Source: Flavobacteriales bacterium UBA3442 (lineage in GTDB: Bacteria; Bacteroidota; Bacteroidia; Flavobacteriales; Schleiferiaceae). Taken from it: a stretch of 47,999 nt of DNA. Location: assembly GCA_002378565.1 (NCBI GenBank), contig DFSH01000044.1, positions 62,178 to 110,176 of the forward strand, in the 5' to 3' direction. Below the pieces are notes generated by a model, which did no database searches, was not told the origin of the DNA, and saw only the letters and a list, made by a program, of their open reading frames with translations. The position numbers and the translations under genes are program-made. Below, one piece after another: positions 8,361-17,788 of this stretch (its first letter is position 1; each line of letters opens with the position of its first letter).

Positions 8361-8382
8361 GCTTTACCCCCTACTAAATGGC

Positions 8383-11300
8383 CTACATATTTCTTCGGTA
8401 CTGTCCCCCAACCTCAAACATCGCTTGGGTCATTTGACCTAAAGAGCAAACCTTGGAAGCTTCCATGATGGTCTCAAACAAGTTGCCATTCTCAATGGCT
8501 ACTTGCTGAATCTTCAACAAAGCCTTATCTGCCTTGCCTTTTGATGCGATATGGAGCTGTTCCACCGTGTGCATTTGCGACTCCTTCTCTGCCGTGTTAG
8601 CACGGATCACTTCACCAGGAATGACCGTCGGGGACCCATTGGCATTCAAAAAAGTATTCACGCCAACGATGGGGTATTCACCGGTGTGCTTGAGCATTTC
8701 ATAGTGCATGGATTCCTCCTGGATTTTTCCCCGTTGGTACATGGTCTCCATGGCGCCAAGGACACCGCCACGCTCGGTGATGCGATCGAACTCAATCATG
8801 ACAGCCTCTTCAACCAAATCGGTGAGCTCCTCAATGATGAAGGACCCTTGGAGAGGGTTTTCATTTTTTGTTAAGCCCAATTCCTTGCTGATGATCAACT
8901 GAATCGCCATGGCTCGGCGAACAGAACCTTCTGTTGGCGTGGTGATGGCCTCATCGTAGGCATTGGTGTGCAATGAATTGCAGTTGTCATAAATGGCATA
9001 AAGCGCCTGAAGTGTGGTTCGTATGTCATTGAAATCAATCTCCTGCGCGTGAAGGGATCGGCCAGAGGTCTGAATGTGGTATTTCAGCTTCTGTGCAGGC
9101 TCATTTGCGCCGTACTTCATCTTCATCGCCTTAGCCCATATGCGACGAGCTACGCGACCAATGACAGCGTACTCGGGGTCAACGCCATTGGAGAAAAAGA
9201 AGGATAAATTGGGCCCAAAGTCATTGATATCCATGCCACGGCTCATGTAGTACTCAACATACGTGAAGCCGTTGGACAAAGTGAAGGCCAGTTGGGAAAT
9301 AGGGTTGGCTCCAGCTTCTGCTATGTGGTAACCGGAAATTGACACCGAATAGAAATTTCGAACCTGATTTTCAATGAAATATGACTGCACATCACCCATC
9401 AAACGCAGGGCATATTCCGTTGAGAAAATGCACGTATTCTGCGCCTGATCCTCCTTGAGGATGTCTGCCTGAACCGTACCCCTAGCAACCTTCAAAGTCT
9501 TCTTTTTGATCGCTTGGTAAGTCTTGTCATCAAGGACTTCATCACCAGATAGACCAAGAAGCATCAAGCCTAAGCCATCATTCCCTTCAGGTAAATCCCC
9601 CACATAGCCCGGCCTTGGTAGCTTGTTGTTGTCGTACTTTTTCTTGAATGCCGCTTCTACTTGCTTTTCCAAGCCATTTGCTACAATGTGTTTTTCGCAC
9701 TGCTGATCGATGGCAGCATTCATGAAGAAACCTAGCAGCATGGACGCTGGCCCATTGATGGTCATGGAAACTGAGGTCGTTTCTGAGCAGAGATCAAAGC
9801 CACTGTACAACTTCTTTGCGTCATCCATGCAGCAGACGCTCACGCCAGCATTGCCAATCTTGCCATAAATGTCAGGGCGACGATCGGGGTCATGACCATA
9901 AAGCGTCACTGAATCAAAGGCCGTTGATAAGCGCTTGGCAGGCATCCCTAAGGACACGTAATGGAAGCGCTTATTGGTTCGCTCTGGGCTGCCTTCGCCT
10001 GCAAACATCCTTGTAGGATCCTCTCCTTGGCGTTTGAAGGGAAACAAGCCGGACGTGTAGGGGAAACTGCCGGGCACATTTTCTTGCAGCTGCCAACGCA
10101 GGATATCTCCCCATGAGCGGAAAGATGGTGTAACCACCTTGGGGATGGCATTCCCTGACAACGATTTGCTATGGGTGGGTAACTTGATGTCCTTGCCACG
10201 CACCGTGTAGGTGTATAATTCTGCCTTGTAACTAGCCCTGACATCAGACCAAGCAGCTATCAAATCCCAATTGTAGGGATCCAAATCTCGTTTGCGAAGG
10301 GCAAAAGCCTCATCCAATTGCTTGATCAGTCGATCCTTGTCCTCCAAGGGGCTATCTGCCAATGTTTGAGCTGATTGCCTCAGGCTGTAAAGGGCATCTG
10401 CCGTGTCCGACTGTGTCACAACCCAGTCATTGTACGACCGAATGCTTTCTGCAATTTCGCTGAGGTAGCGGGTGCGTTTGGGTGGGATGATGTACACCTT
10501 TTCACTCATGGCGTCACTGACAACAAACTGGCTGACCAAATGGTCTGCCTTAGCTTTTTCCACCAGCTCATCCATGATGGCTCGGTACAACTGGTTGGCT
10601 CCAGGGTCATTAAATTGGCTGGCCATGGTTCCGTATACGGGCATGGTATCGGGATCCACATCAAAGGCATTTCGGTTCCGCTGCACCTGTTTTTTCACAT
10701 CACGAAGGCCATCCAAAGCACCTCGCTTATCAAACTTGTTGAGTGCAATCAAATCTGCAAAATCCAACATGTCAATTTTCTCCAACTGAGTAGCTGCACC
10801 GTATTCCGGAGTCATGACATAGAGGGACACATCGCTGTGCTCCAATATTTCAGTGTCTGATTGCCCAATTCCACTGGTCTCCAAAATGATCAGGTCAAAA
10901 TTGGCGGCCTGTAAAATCCGCAAGGCATCACTGACATGACGGCTTAACGCAAGATTGCTCTGGCGTGTCGCCAATGAACGCATGTATACATCGGGGTGGT
11001 TGATGGAATTCATGCGAATGCGGTCGCCTAAAAGAGCCCCACCTGTTCTGCGCTTGGATGGGTCAACCGAAATCAATGCAATACGCTTGCCTGGTTGATC
11101 ACTGAGAAAGCGGCGAACCATTTCGTCCACCAAAGAACTTTTTCCTGCCCCACCCGTTCCTGTGATGCCAAGTACCGGTGCATGGCTTTTGTCAGCACGC
11201 TTTTGCACGGCGTCCCGCATGGTCTGGTAATGCGCTGGGAAATTTTCAGCGCATGAAATCAAGCGTGCAATTTGACCTGAGTCCGTTAAATCACCCAGTT

Positions 11301-11754
11301 TAGCCTGACCACCCAAGGGGAAGTCACAGGCCTCCAACAGGTCGTTGATCATGCCCTGTAAGCCCATGGATCGGCCATCATCTGGATGGTAAATTCTGCA
11401 AATACCATAAGCCTGCAATTCTTCAATTTCATTAGGCAAAATGGTGCCACCGCCACCGCCAAAGATCTGAATGTGACCAGATCCCTTCTCCACCAAGAGA
11501 TCACGCATGTACTTGAAGTACTCCAAGTGGCCACCCTGGTAAGATGTCAAAGCAATGCCATTGGCATCCTCCTCAATGGCTGTGTTCACAACCTCTTCTG
11601 CACTGCGATCATGACCTAAATGAATCACCTCTGCGCCACTGGACTGCAGGATGCGACGCATGATATTGATGCTGGCATCGTGGCCATCAAACAAGGAAGC
11701 AGCTGTCACCAAGCGAATGCTGTGTTTAGGCTGGTAAGGTTTGACGTCGTTCAT
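8383..11754 (-). CDS. icmF: Isobutyryl-CoA mutase fused with its G-protein chaperone
   Basis: IcmF interconverts isobutyryl-CoA and n-butyryl-CoA with coenzyme B12. The 1123-residue protein has the full IcmF domain order. The B12-binding domain is at about 15-145, with [10 protein letters not shown] (23-32, cobalt ligand His25) and SYQGGH. A MeaB-like GTPase follows at about 190-420, with P-loop GTGGAGKSS (198-206) and NKFD (339-342). The mutase barrel is at about 540-1100. Two residues separate it from methylmalonyl-CoA mutase: Phe571 in SGLFPFKR where that enzyme has Tyr, and Gln772 in QAQNTCIF where it has Arg. Both match IcmF. It probably serves valine or branched-acyl breakdown. No other acyl-CoA gene is adjacent. 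Confidence 0.93.
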   Translation of the reverse strand: MNDVKPYQPKHSIRLVTAASLFDGHDASINIMRRILQSSGAEVIHLGHDRSAEEVVNTAIEEDANGIALTSYQGGHLEYFKYMRDLLVEKGSGHIQIFGGGGGTILPNEIEELQAYGICRIYHPDDGRSMGLQGMINDLLEACDFPLGGQAKLGDLTDSGQIARLISCAENFPAHYQTMRDAVQKRADKSHAPVLGITGTGGAGKSSLVDEMVRRFLSDQPGKRIALISVDPSKRRTGGALLGDRIRMNSINHPDVYMRSLATRQSNLALSRHVSDALRILQAANFDLIILETSGIGQSDTEILEHSDVSLYVMTPEYGAATQLEKIDMLDFADLIALNKFDKRGALDGLRDVKKQVQRNRNAFDVDPDTMPVYGTMASQFNDPGANQLYRAIMDELVEKAKADHLVSQFVVSDAMSEKVYIIPPKRTRYLSEIAESIRSYNDWVVTQSDTADALYSLRQSAQTLADSPLEDKDRLIKQLDEAFALRKRDLDPYNWDLIAAWSDVRASYKAELYTYTVRGKDIKLPTHSKSLSGNAIPKVVTPSFRSWGDILRWQLQENVPGSFPYTSGLFPFKRQGEDPTRMFAGEGSPERTNKRFHYVSLGMPAKRLSTAFDSVTLYGHDPDRRPDIYGKIGNAGVSVCCMDDAKKLYSGFDLCSETTSVSMTINGPASMLLGFFMNAAIDQQCEKHIVANGLEKQVEAAFKKKYDNNKLPRPGYVGDLPEGNDGLGLMLLGLSGDEVLDDKTYQAIKKKTLKVARGTVQADILKEDQAQNTCIFSTEYALRLMGDVQSYFIENQVRNFYSVSISGYHIAEAGANPISQLAFTLSNGFTYVEYYMSRGMDINDFGPNLSFFFSNGVDPEYAVIGRVARRIWAKAMKMKYGANEPAQKLKYHIQTSGRSLHAQEIDFNDIRTTLQALYAIYDNCNSLHTNAYDEAITTPTEGSVRRAMAIQLIISKELGLTKNENPLQGSFIIEELTDLVEEAVMIEFDRITERGGVLGAMETMYQRGKIQEESMHYEMLKHTGEYPIVGVNTFLNANGSPTVIPGEVIRANTAEKESQMHTVEQLHIASKGKADKALLKIQQVAIENGNLFETIMEASKVCSLGQMTQAMFEVGGQYRRNM

Positions 11755-11781
11755 GGACGGGGATTTAGGTCGGGGTTTAAG

Positions 11782-12516
11782 TCAGGTCTTGCTTGGCAAA
11801 GATAGGTGGAATGCCTTCCAGTCATGGAATTCGATGTCTGGCTGAGGGTCTGTCTTTGGCTTGGACTGATGGTTGGGATTGAACCATGCAGTCCGCATGC
11901 CAATCGCCTGCGCCCCCAAGATGTCTCGCTCCCAGGAATCGCCAATCATCCATGCATCTTCTGCCCTGACATTGGACCGATTCAAGGCATGGGCAAAGAT
12001 TGCACGCCGAGGTTTGTAGGCCTTGCATTGGTCAGACGTTGTGATGCCATCAAAATACCCTTGAATCCCCATGGTTTCAAGTTTTTTTGACTGCGCCTCT
12101 AGGGTTCCATTGGTGATAATGTGCAAGGTGTGGCCCACAGCACGCAAGGCTTCCAGCGTGCTCAACACATGGGGGAAGGGGCAGTTTTGATAGGGCATGG
12201 TTGCCGTGTAAAGGGTTTCCAATTCGCTTGACAGCTGGTTCATCTCCCTGCCTGAAAGTGACAATTCAATCGATTGCAACCAATGCAACATGCGCCGTTT
12301 TTTGACATAGCTGACACGTAGACCCTTGTCTTGAATGACGGTCCAAAGGTGATCATTGATGTGCCTGAATTCCCTGCTGATGCTTGCCAAATCTCTCCCT
12401 CCTAGGACCTCCACATAGCGAGACTGCAACAGCGCCATGGTTTGCTCATTGGCAGCGTAATGATCCCACAAGGTGCGATCCAAATCAAAAAACAGATGTT
12501 GTTGAAACTCAGGCAT
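11782..12516 (-). CDS. HAD-superfamily hydrolase, YjjG-like (probable nucleotidase)
   Basis: The 244-residue product from ATG 12516 shows all four HAD motifs: I, FFDLDRTLWD (nucleophile Asp); II, HIITNGT; III, the Lys in CKAYKPRRAIF; IV, MIGDSWERDILGA. The insertion between motifs I and II is the helical cap of subfamily I. Overall it resembles YjjG, a pyrimidine nucleotidase that cleans up odd nucleotides, but substrates of HAD proteins are hard to predict. A longer frame reaching 12639 only overlaps the helicase gene and adds no conserved sequence. The start at 12516 overlaps the helicase stop by 8 nt, so the two are probably coupled. icmF follows 27 nt after its stop. Confidence 0.85.
   Translation of the reverse strand: MPEFQQHLFFDLDRTLWDHYAANEQTMALLQSRYVEVLGGRDLASISREFRHINDHLWTVIQDKGLRVSYVKKRRMLHWLQSIELSLSGREMNQLSSELETLYTATMPYQNCPFPHVLSTLEALRAVGHTLHIITNGTLEAQSKKLETMGIQGYFDGITTSDQCKAYKPRRAIFAHALNRSNVRAEDAWMIGDSWERDILGAQAIGMRTAWFNPNHQSKPKTDPQPDIEFHDWKAFHLSLPSKT
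11797..11804 (-). promoter_or_regulatory. -7 element for icmF inside the preceding HAD gene
   Basis: TATCTTTG on the minus strand is an exact TAnnTTTG match, placing the start of transcription near 11790 and giving icmF a leader of about 37 nt. It overlaps the last codons of the HAD gene. No clear TTG is seen upstream. Confidence 0.35.
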
Positions 12517-13897
12517 CTTCATAAGCATCACTTGGAAAGCCAATAAGGTACAACTTGTCACTGGTCCGCGTGATGGCTGTGTACAACCATCGCAGCCACT
12601 CCAAATCATGCCAGTCCTCAATTCTCGGGCAATCGACAAAGACCTTAGCCCACTGGCCCCCTTGGGATTTATGGGCAGTTAATGCATAGGAAAACTTCAA
12701 CTGCAAGGCCTTCCCATAGGGGTGTTCTCGTGTGAATTGAGCACGATCTTCTTTGGGGACTTCCATGGACGCTTCACGGATAGCTGCATGCAGCAGGCGG
12801 GCCTTTTCTTCATTCAACCGCGGCGACACCCCAATCAGGGCATCCAAGACAATTTTTGCTTCTACATCGGGTTCATCAAAGTCCAACCATCGCAAAGTGG
12901 CATCTGCGAATTGCAGGCCATACTGTTGTTCAATGCCACGAATCGACAAGACTTCAAAGCGGTCTCCATTGGCAATGAACCCTTGTTCTTGTGAGACCCA
13001 CCTAGCATTGTTCTCAACGACCATAACCTGATCACCTGCATCGATCATGCCATCCAAGTCCAGCAGACGCACACGGATTTGTTGATTGAATTCGGTGGCC
13101 CTTGCATTGCTTCGTGTGATCAAGACGGCATCATCTTGACCTGGGCCAAAAGCCGATTCCATCGCATCATGGTAATCACCCGGATCTCGCAAGGGGATAA
13201 CATCTGGCAAGGCAGGAATGGCGGGGAATCCTGAATTGGATGTGATGGCCATGCGAAGGGATGTGGCATAATCCAGCACACCTGAGTCGCCCGATTGGCG
13301 CAAGACCTCTGTCAATCCAACTTCTACACTGTCCCATCCATAGCGGTCTTTGAGCTGCTTAGCAGACAAGGCTGGGCTTTCCTCTTGACCCACTGGAGGC
13401 AGCTGAGCCTTGTCACCAATGAGCACCAATCGACAGCGTTGGCTTTTTGCGGTGAACTGCAGCAGATCCTCCAAGATGCGCTGCTGTCCTTGATCGGCTA
13501 TCATAGAGGCCTCATCTACAAAAATGACACGATTTTTTGCCTTGGCTGGGCGCGGAATGCGCTTGAATCCACCCCCTGGTATCTTAACAGAGATGTACAA
13601 GATGCGATGCAAGGTGAAGGCGCGCCACCCCGTATTGCCCTGAAGGACTTTTGCAGCCCTCCCCGTTGGTGCAGCAAGGATGGGTCTGAAGTCAATCACA
13701 GCCAATCCAGCGATCAAAGCCCGAACCAACGTTGTCTTGCCTGTGCCTGCAAAACCCGAAAGCAACATGGCCCCCATGGGTGGTCCATCCATCACGTGGT
13801 GAAAGAATACCTCAACAGCCTGAGACTGACCAGCTGTCAGTTCATGGGGCAGGTGATCAGCGACAGCTCGCTGAAAAGTATATTTTAAGGCATGCAT
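12509..13897 (-). CDS. RecD-like SF1 DNA helicase
   Basis: A 462-residue superfamily 1B helicase. Motif I is SGFAGTGKTT (47-56), Ia is LAAPTGRAAKVL, II is VIFVDEASMI, III is LVLIGDKAQLPPVG, IV is LTEVLRQ, and V-VI are SYALTAHKSQGGQW and LYTAITRTSDKLYLIG. These follow the RecD/RecD2 type, but the protein lacks the long N-terminal extension of RecD2 and is the short form common in Bacteroidota. It probably acts as a 5'-3' helicase in repair or recombination; no recB or recC partner is in the window. It starts at ATG 13897, divergent from a membrane protein gene, and overlaps the HAD gene downstream. Confidence 0.88.
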   Translation of the reverse strand: MHALKYTFQRAVADHLPHELTAGQSQAVEVFFHHVMDGPPMGAMLLSGFAGTGKTTLVRALIAGLAVIDFRPILAAPTGRAAKVLQGNTGWRAFTLHRILYISVKIPGGGFKRIPRPAKAKNRVIFVDEASMIADQGQQRILEDLLQFTAKSQRCRLVLIGDKAQLPPVGQEESPALSAKQLKDRYGWDSVEVGLTEVLRQSGDSGVLDYATSLRMAITSNSGFPAIPALPDVIPLRDPGDYHDAMESAFGPGQDDAVLITRSNARATEFNQQIRVRLLDLDGMIDAGDQVMVVENNARWVSQEQGFIANGDRFEVLSIRGIEQQYGLQFADATLRWLDFDEPDVEAKIVLDALIGVSPRLNEEKARLLHAAIREASMEVPKEDRAQFTREHPYGKALQLKFSYALTAHKSQGGQWAKVFVDCPRIEDWHDLEWLRWLYTAITRTSDKLYLIGFPSDAYEDA

Positions 13898-13913
13898 AAC
13901 TTAATGCGCAAGG

Positions 13914-13931
13914 TAAATTTGTTTACTTTTG
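13914..13931 (+). promoter_or_regulatory. Two overlapping -7 elements before the 13953 gene
   Basis: TAAATTTG (13914-13921) and TACTTTTG (13924-13931) both match TAnnTTTG exactly, 10 bp apart. They predict transcription starts near 13925 and 13935, upstream of ATG 13953. No TTG stands at the right distance for either. Confidence 0.45.
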
Positions 13932-13952
13932 GCCTGCAACTTTTTTTATCTC

Positions 13953-14642
13953 ATGAGCGCACGAAATATCCTTATCATCCGAATCATTCTAGGCATTGTG
14001 TCTATTTTGTTGGCCTACAGTATCTACCGCATCATCATGGAGCCCATCGAGTATGAGCGCATCAAGATCGAGCGCTACGAGAAAGTTATCGAGAATTTAG
14101 ACCTCTTAAGAGAGGCGCAACTCACTCATAAAGAGGCCTATGGCTACTATGCCAGTGACATTGACTACTTGGAGGATTTCATCGCCTACGATTCCGTAAA
14201 TGTGGTCGTAAGGAAGGACTCTTCTTTCTCTTATTACAATCGATTGTACCAGACCGACATGATGAGAGATACCATTGTGTTCCGCACAGTTGGACGCATT
14301 TCAGCGATAGAAAAACTTCGAACCAAGAGTTATGACCTCTTTGGCGAGGATCTATTTTTGACTGAAGTGCTGGAAAATGGCACCATTTACTTTGATAAAT
14401 CGCCAGCTTTGCAAGCTTTGAGTCAGGTTCCCTACACTGATGGATCCGTGGCATTCACCATGGCTACGGGTGAGGTGAAGCGCAATGGCGTCAAAGTCCC
14501 CGTTTTTGAAATTCGTGCAGAGAACAGAGATTTCTTTGCAGATGTCTTCTCCAAGTACAAGAGCCTGATCGACAACGAGCGCATTGACGCTTTGGTCGTC
14601 GGGTCATTGGTTGAACCCACATTGAGTGGCAACTGGAAATAA
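13953..14642 (+). CDS. Single-pass membrane protein, unknown function
   Basis: A 229-residue product starting at MSARNIL, since two -7 elements lie upstream and an earlier in-frame TTG has no support. One hydrophobic helix (about 5-22, ILIIRIILGIVSILLAYSIY) is followed by a charged region IEYERIKIERYEKVIENLDL that looks like a short coiled coil, then a domain of mixed structure with no cysteine. With the short basic N-terminus inside, the bulk should face the periplasm. I do not recognise a family. A GTG-started gene overlaps its end by 17 nt, so it is coupled to the DUF3822-like gene and rsmD. Confidence 0.75.
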   Translation: MSARNILIIRIILGIVSILLAYSIYRIIMEPIEYERIKIERYEKVIENLDLLREAQLTHKEAYGYYASDIDYLEDFIAYDSVNVVVRKDSSFSYYNRLYQTDMMRDTIVFRTVGRISAIEKLRTKSYDLFGEDLFLTEVLENGTIYFDKSPALQALSQVPYTDGSVAFTMATGEVKRNGVKVPVFEIRAENRDFFADVFSKYKSLIDNERIDALVVGSLVEPTLSGNWK

Positions 14643-15339
14643 CACCTGGCCTGAAGGCTGGCATGCCTTAGCCTCACTTGACCCTAAACCGGGTGATGTT
14701 CAGATGGTCGCCATCTATGGACAAGAAGGTGTGAATCATTGCGCATTGTTAACTGCCAATCATCAACCTGTTTCTCAACCAGGTCACTGCAGCCTTGACG
14801 ACTTTCAACAATGGCACAAAGCCACCCAAATACCTGTGCATGAATTCCATGTGGTGGATGAAGCTGCCTGGTTTCCTGCTGGCTGGGTTGATCAGGCCAA
14901 CGATTGGATGAGTCCTTTGGGTGATGGTCCTTGGTCTCGTCAACTCATCGATGACGGCATGGAACTCATCCATCGAACAGCCATTGCACCTGACACAAGC
15001 ATGCCTTTGATGGCAAGCAATGCCAACCGATGGCTGAAAGCTAAACAAGGCAATGCCGTGCAGGTGTATCGCCATGGCAACTACCTTGAAGTTGCTGTCA
15101 TTGAGGATGGTAAAATCACCATGCACAATCACAATCATGCCTCAAGCGGTCACGACGTGGCTTACTTGATTATGCTAGCTTATGATCAATGCAACTTAGC
15201 ACAAGAAAGCATGCCAATGCGATGGGAAGGTGATCCAGACATGGCTACATGGACCGTGCTTGAACAGTTCGTCCATCAGGTACAACGCGATGGCAGTGAT
15301 GCCTGGCAAGCATACAAGGTCATGCTGAATCAAGCATGA
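14626..15339 (+). CDS. DUF3822-like protein
   Basis: A 237-residue cytosolic protein with a GTG start overlapping the previous gene by 17 nt. Its central and C-terminal parts follow the DUF3822 pattern: an early VVDEAAWFPAGW, then VQVYRHGNYLEVAVIEDGKI, a segment rich in His/Asn (MHNHNHASSGHD) and VAYLIMLAYDQCNL. DUF3822 proteins in Bacteroidota are found directly before rsmD, as here, and have an actin-like ATPase-type fold whose role is unknown. Sequence similarity is loose, so position is a large part of the argument. The stop overlaps rsmD as ATGA (15336-15339). Confidence 0.6.
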   Translation: MATGNNTWPEGWHALASLDPKPGDVQMVAIYGQEGVNHCALLTANHQPVSQPGHCSLDDFQQWHKATQIPVHEFHVVDEAAWFPAGWVDQANDWMSPLGDGPWSRQLIDDGMELIHRTAIAPDTSMPLMASNANRWLKAKQGNAVQVYRHGNYLEVAVIEDGKITMHNHNHASSGHDVAYLIMLAYDQCNLAQESMPMRWEGDPDMATWTVLEQFVHQVQRDGSDAWQAYKVMLNQA

Positions 15340-15869
15340 GAATTATTGGAGGCATCCATGGAGGGCGACGTTTGCTGGCGCCTAGCCGCCTGCCCGTTCG
15401 ACCCACCACAGACATGGCCAAGGAAGCCCTGTTCAACATCCTCAACAACCGCATTGAGTGGTCAGAGGTAAGCGCCTTAGACCTATTCACAGGCACGGGA
15501 AACATCAGCTATGAAATGGCAAGCAGGGGATGTCAATCCGTCACCGCAGTGGACCAACATCGCGGCTGCATTTCCTTTGTCAGAGAAACAGCTGCATCCC
15601 TCAACCTCGAAGGCATTCACACCGTTATGGGTGAAGCCACCAAACAATTAGCCTACGGAACATGGGATGTGATTTTTGCTGACCCCCCCTATGCTTACGA
15701 CGCCTATGAGGCATTGATTGAGAAGGTCTTCTCTGCCGACGCATTGCATTCAACAGGGCTGTTTGTTTTGGAGCATGGACCTGATCAGAATTTCTCTGAA
15801 CATGCCAATTGGTCAGATAGCAGGCGCTATGGTGGTGTCTACTTCAGCTTCTTCATGCATGATGCATGA
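15336..15869 (+). CDS. rsmD: 16S rRNA (guanine(966)-N(2))-methyltransferase
   Basis: RsmD methylates G966 of 16S rRNA in the assembled small subunit using S-adenosylmethionine. The 177-residue product has the usual N-terminus MRIIGGIHGGRRL with LPVRPTTDMAKEALFNIL, the SAM-binding LDLFTGTGNISYEMASRG (about 50-67) and the catalytic DPPY motif in VIFADPPYAYDAY. Length is typical. Its start overlaps the DUF3822-like stop by ATGA, and its last 17 nt overlap the convergent rdgB. Confidence 0.92.
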   Translation: MRIIGGIHGGRRLLAPSRLPVRPTTDMAKEALFNILNNRIEWSEVSALDLFTGTGNISYEMASRGCQSVTAVDQHRGCISFVRETAASLNLEGIHTVMGEATKQLAYGTWDVIFADPPYAYDAYEALIEKVFSADALHSTGLFVLEHGPDQNFSEHANWSDSRRYGGVYFSFFMHDA

Positions 15870-16431
15870 ATGCGATAAATTCCCTCACAGCCTTACCCCG
15901 GTGGCTAACCGCATTCTTCTCTTCCAAGCTGACCTCAGCAAAGGATCTATTGGGTAAATCATCTGACTGAAACAGGGCATCGTAGCCAAATCCGCCCTCG
16001 CCTTGTTCCTTTTCAAGAATGATGCCCCTGGCTACACCTTCGAAGAGGTGCTCCCCTTCCCCATCAACCAAGGCAACCACGGTGCGAAATTGTGCACGTC
16101 GATCACTGTGTTTACTCAATGCCTTCAACAGCTTGACCCGGTTGGCTTTGTCATCACAGGATGGGCCAGCATAACGGGCTGAATGCACACCGGGCTCACC
16201 GTCCAAGCTCATCACTTCCAATCCCGTGTCATCCGACATGGCTGGCAGGCCAAATCGCTCATGAATGGCCCTGGCTTTAATCAAGGCATTGGCCGCTAAA
16301 CTGTCGCCTGTTTCAGGGATGTCTTCTGTCATGCCCATTGCCTTCGCAGAGATCAATTCCCAATGCGATGGCAGGGCCTTGGTTAATTCTGTTATCTTGT
16401 ACGGATTCTGTGTTGCTAATACCAATTTCAT
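15853..16431 (-). CDS. rdgB: XTP/dITP diphosphatase (RdgB/HAM1)
   Basis: The enzyme hydrolyses deaminated purine triphosphates (dITP, XTP) so they are not built into DNA or RNA. The 192-residue product begins with the family N-terminus MKLVLATQNPYKITEL; this strictly conserved start fixes ATG 16431 over an upstream frame reaching 16575. Further motifs are ETGDSLAANALIKARAIHE, LPAMSDDTGLEV, GVHSARYAG, EGEGGFGYDALF, and the C-terminal NAVSHRGKAVREF. The start codon lies in the palindrome CATG (16429-16432), which also carries the start of the SLC13 gene on the other strand. Confidence 0.94.
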   Translation of the reverse strand: MKLVLATQNPYKITELTKALPSHWELISAKAMGMTEDIPETGDSLAANALIKARAIHERFGLPAMSDDTGLEVMSLDGEPGVHSARYAGPSCDDKANRVKLLKALSKHSDRRAQFRTVVALVDGEGEHLFEGVARGIILEKEQGEGGFGYDALFQSDDLPNRSFAEVSLEEKNAVSHRGKAVREFIAFMHHA

Positions 16432-17788
16432 GTCTACAAATGTCACCCATGCGCTGCGATTCTGGATCGGGCCATTCCTTTTTCTTTTGGCCTTATGCCT
16501 TCCCCTATCAGGCCCCAAGGCACTGGTCATCGGCGGAGCGGCATGGATGCTGTCTTGGTGGTTGACAGAAATCATTCACCTGGGCGCAACTGCCCTGCTG
16601 CCTTTGTTGCTATTTGGGGGCACGGGGTTGCTGGATCAAAGCACCTTAGCCATGGCTTATGCACATCCGCTGATTTTTTTATTCATGGGTGGCTTTTTTC
16701 TTGCAAAAGCTATGGAGCATCAGGGGTTGCACAGCCTGCTTGCAAAGCGGATTCTTGCCTTGTCGGGGAGTCAACCGCGCCAAGCATTGGCGGGAAGCAT
16801 GCTAGCGACATGGCTCTTGTCCATGTGGATGAGCAACACCGCCACTGCAGTCATGATGCTGCCACTGACCCTCTCACTGGTCAAGCAACTCAAAGGAAGT
16901 GACCTGCTTGAACGCCGCATCCTTTTAGGTCTTGCATGGGCAGCCAACCTTGGCGGTATGGCGACTTTGATTGGCACCCCGCCCAATGTCCTTTTTGCTG
17001 CCTTTCTTGAAGACTCCACTGGTGTGGTGATGGATTTTTGGACCTGGTCTTCCATGGCAATCCCCGTAAGTGTAATCTTGATGCTTGCCGCTTATGTACA
17101 GCTTCAGGTGGGACTCAGCATGGCTTCCTCAGAAGCCCTACCTAAACCCAACAAGCAACCATGGACCACCGGTCAGCGTCGCATGGCTTTCGTGTTTTTC
17201 TTGACAGCTATGGCATGGATGACCCGCTCATGGGTTGCTTCTATGATTGCTTTGCCACATTACAGTGACACATGGATTGCTATCACTGCCTCCTTGGTCA
17301 TGTTTTCCCTGCCAGCTGGCAAACGTCAAGGCCCCTTGCTGCCCTGGTCCATTGCAAAGGACATTGAATGGGGCATCTTGCTGCTATTCGGTGGTGGGTT
17401 AGCATTAGCTTCTGGCCTGAAAGCTAGCGGTTTGCTGGATGTCATGGGTGGTGTGAGCAGCCAAATGGAAATCATCCTTTGGATAGGGGTTGCAGCTGCT
17501 GCGGGGGTCTGGCTAACTGAATTGTTTTCCAACATGGCCCTGGTTTCCGCCATGCTTCCTATCGCCTTGGCCTTGAGTCTAGCAAAGGGCATCCCCTTTG
17601 AGGCTGTTGCCATCCCCTTGACGATGGGGGCAAGTTGTGCCTTCATGTTGCCTGTGGCTACGCCGCCCAATGCTCTGGTCTTTGCCACAGGTAAACTCAA
17701 AATCCTTCACATGGTTCAACATGGCGTATGGATGAATATTTTTGCTACCCTGGTCATATGGGCTGTCTGTGCATTGAGCTTTGTTTAG
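16430..17788 (+). CDS. SLC13 (DASS) family sodium/anion symporter
   Basis: A 452-residue polytopic inner-membrane protein of the divalent anion:sodium symporter family, which imports dicarboxylates, citrate or sulfate. The first hairpin motif is WMSNTATAVMMLP (Ser135-Asn136-Thr137). GLAWAANLGGMATLIGTPPN is the conserved loop of repeat one. GGGLALASGLKASG and MLPVATPPNALVFATG belong to repeat two. The second hairpin motif, usually SNT, reads LFSNMALVSAMLP (Ser367-Asn368-Met369), so one substrate-site residue differs. Substrate cannot be set. ATG 16430 is the only start before the first helix that makes sense; it shares bases with the rdgB start. The stop overlaps the oxyR stop by four bases (TTAG). 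Confidence 0.88.
   Translation: MSTNVTHALRFWIGPFLFLLALCLPLSGPKALVIGGAAWMLSWWLTEIIHLGATALLPLLLFGGTGLLDQSTLAMAYAHPLIFLFMGGFFLAKAMEHQGLHSLLAKRILALSGSQPRQALAGSMLATWLLSMWMSNTATAVMMLPLTLSLVKQLKGSDLLERRILLGLAWAANLGGMATLIGTPPNVLFAAFLEDSTGVVMDFWTWSSMAIPVSVILMLAAYVQLQVGLSMASSEALPKPNKQPWTTGQRRMAFVFFLTAMAWMTRSWVASMIALPHYSDTWIAITASLVMFSLPAGKRQGPLLPWSIAKDIEWGILLLFGGGLALASGLKASGLLDVMGGVSSQMEIILWIGVAAAAGVWLTELFSNMALVSAMLPIALALSLAKGIPFEAVAIPLTMGASCAFMLPVATPPNALVFATGKLKILHMVQHGVWMNIFATLVIWAVCALSFV
16437..16444 (-). promoter_or_regulatory. Possible -7 element for rdgB
   Basis: GACATTTG on the minus strand matches seven of eight bases of TAnnTTTG and ends 6 nt before the rdgB ATG. If used, transcription starts 2-3 nt before the start codon, inside the coding sequence of the opposite SLC13 gene. 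No -33 TTG was found. Confidence 0.3.

Noticed and set aside
12517..12639. Longer N-terminus for the HAD hydrolase
   Set aside because: The extra 41 residues only overlap the RecD-like helicase in another frame and have no HAD similarity; ATG 12516 is directly before motif I.
16265..16429. Longer N-terminus for the SLC13 transporter
   Set aside because: The extension runs through the rdgB coding region in antisense and adds no membrane helix; ATG 16430 starts just before the first helix.
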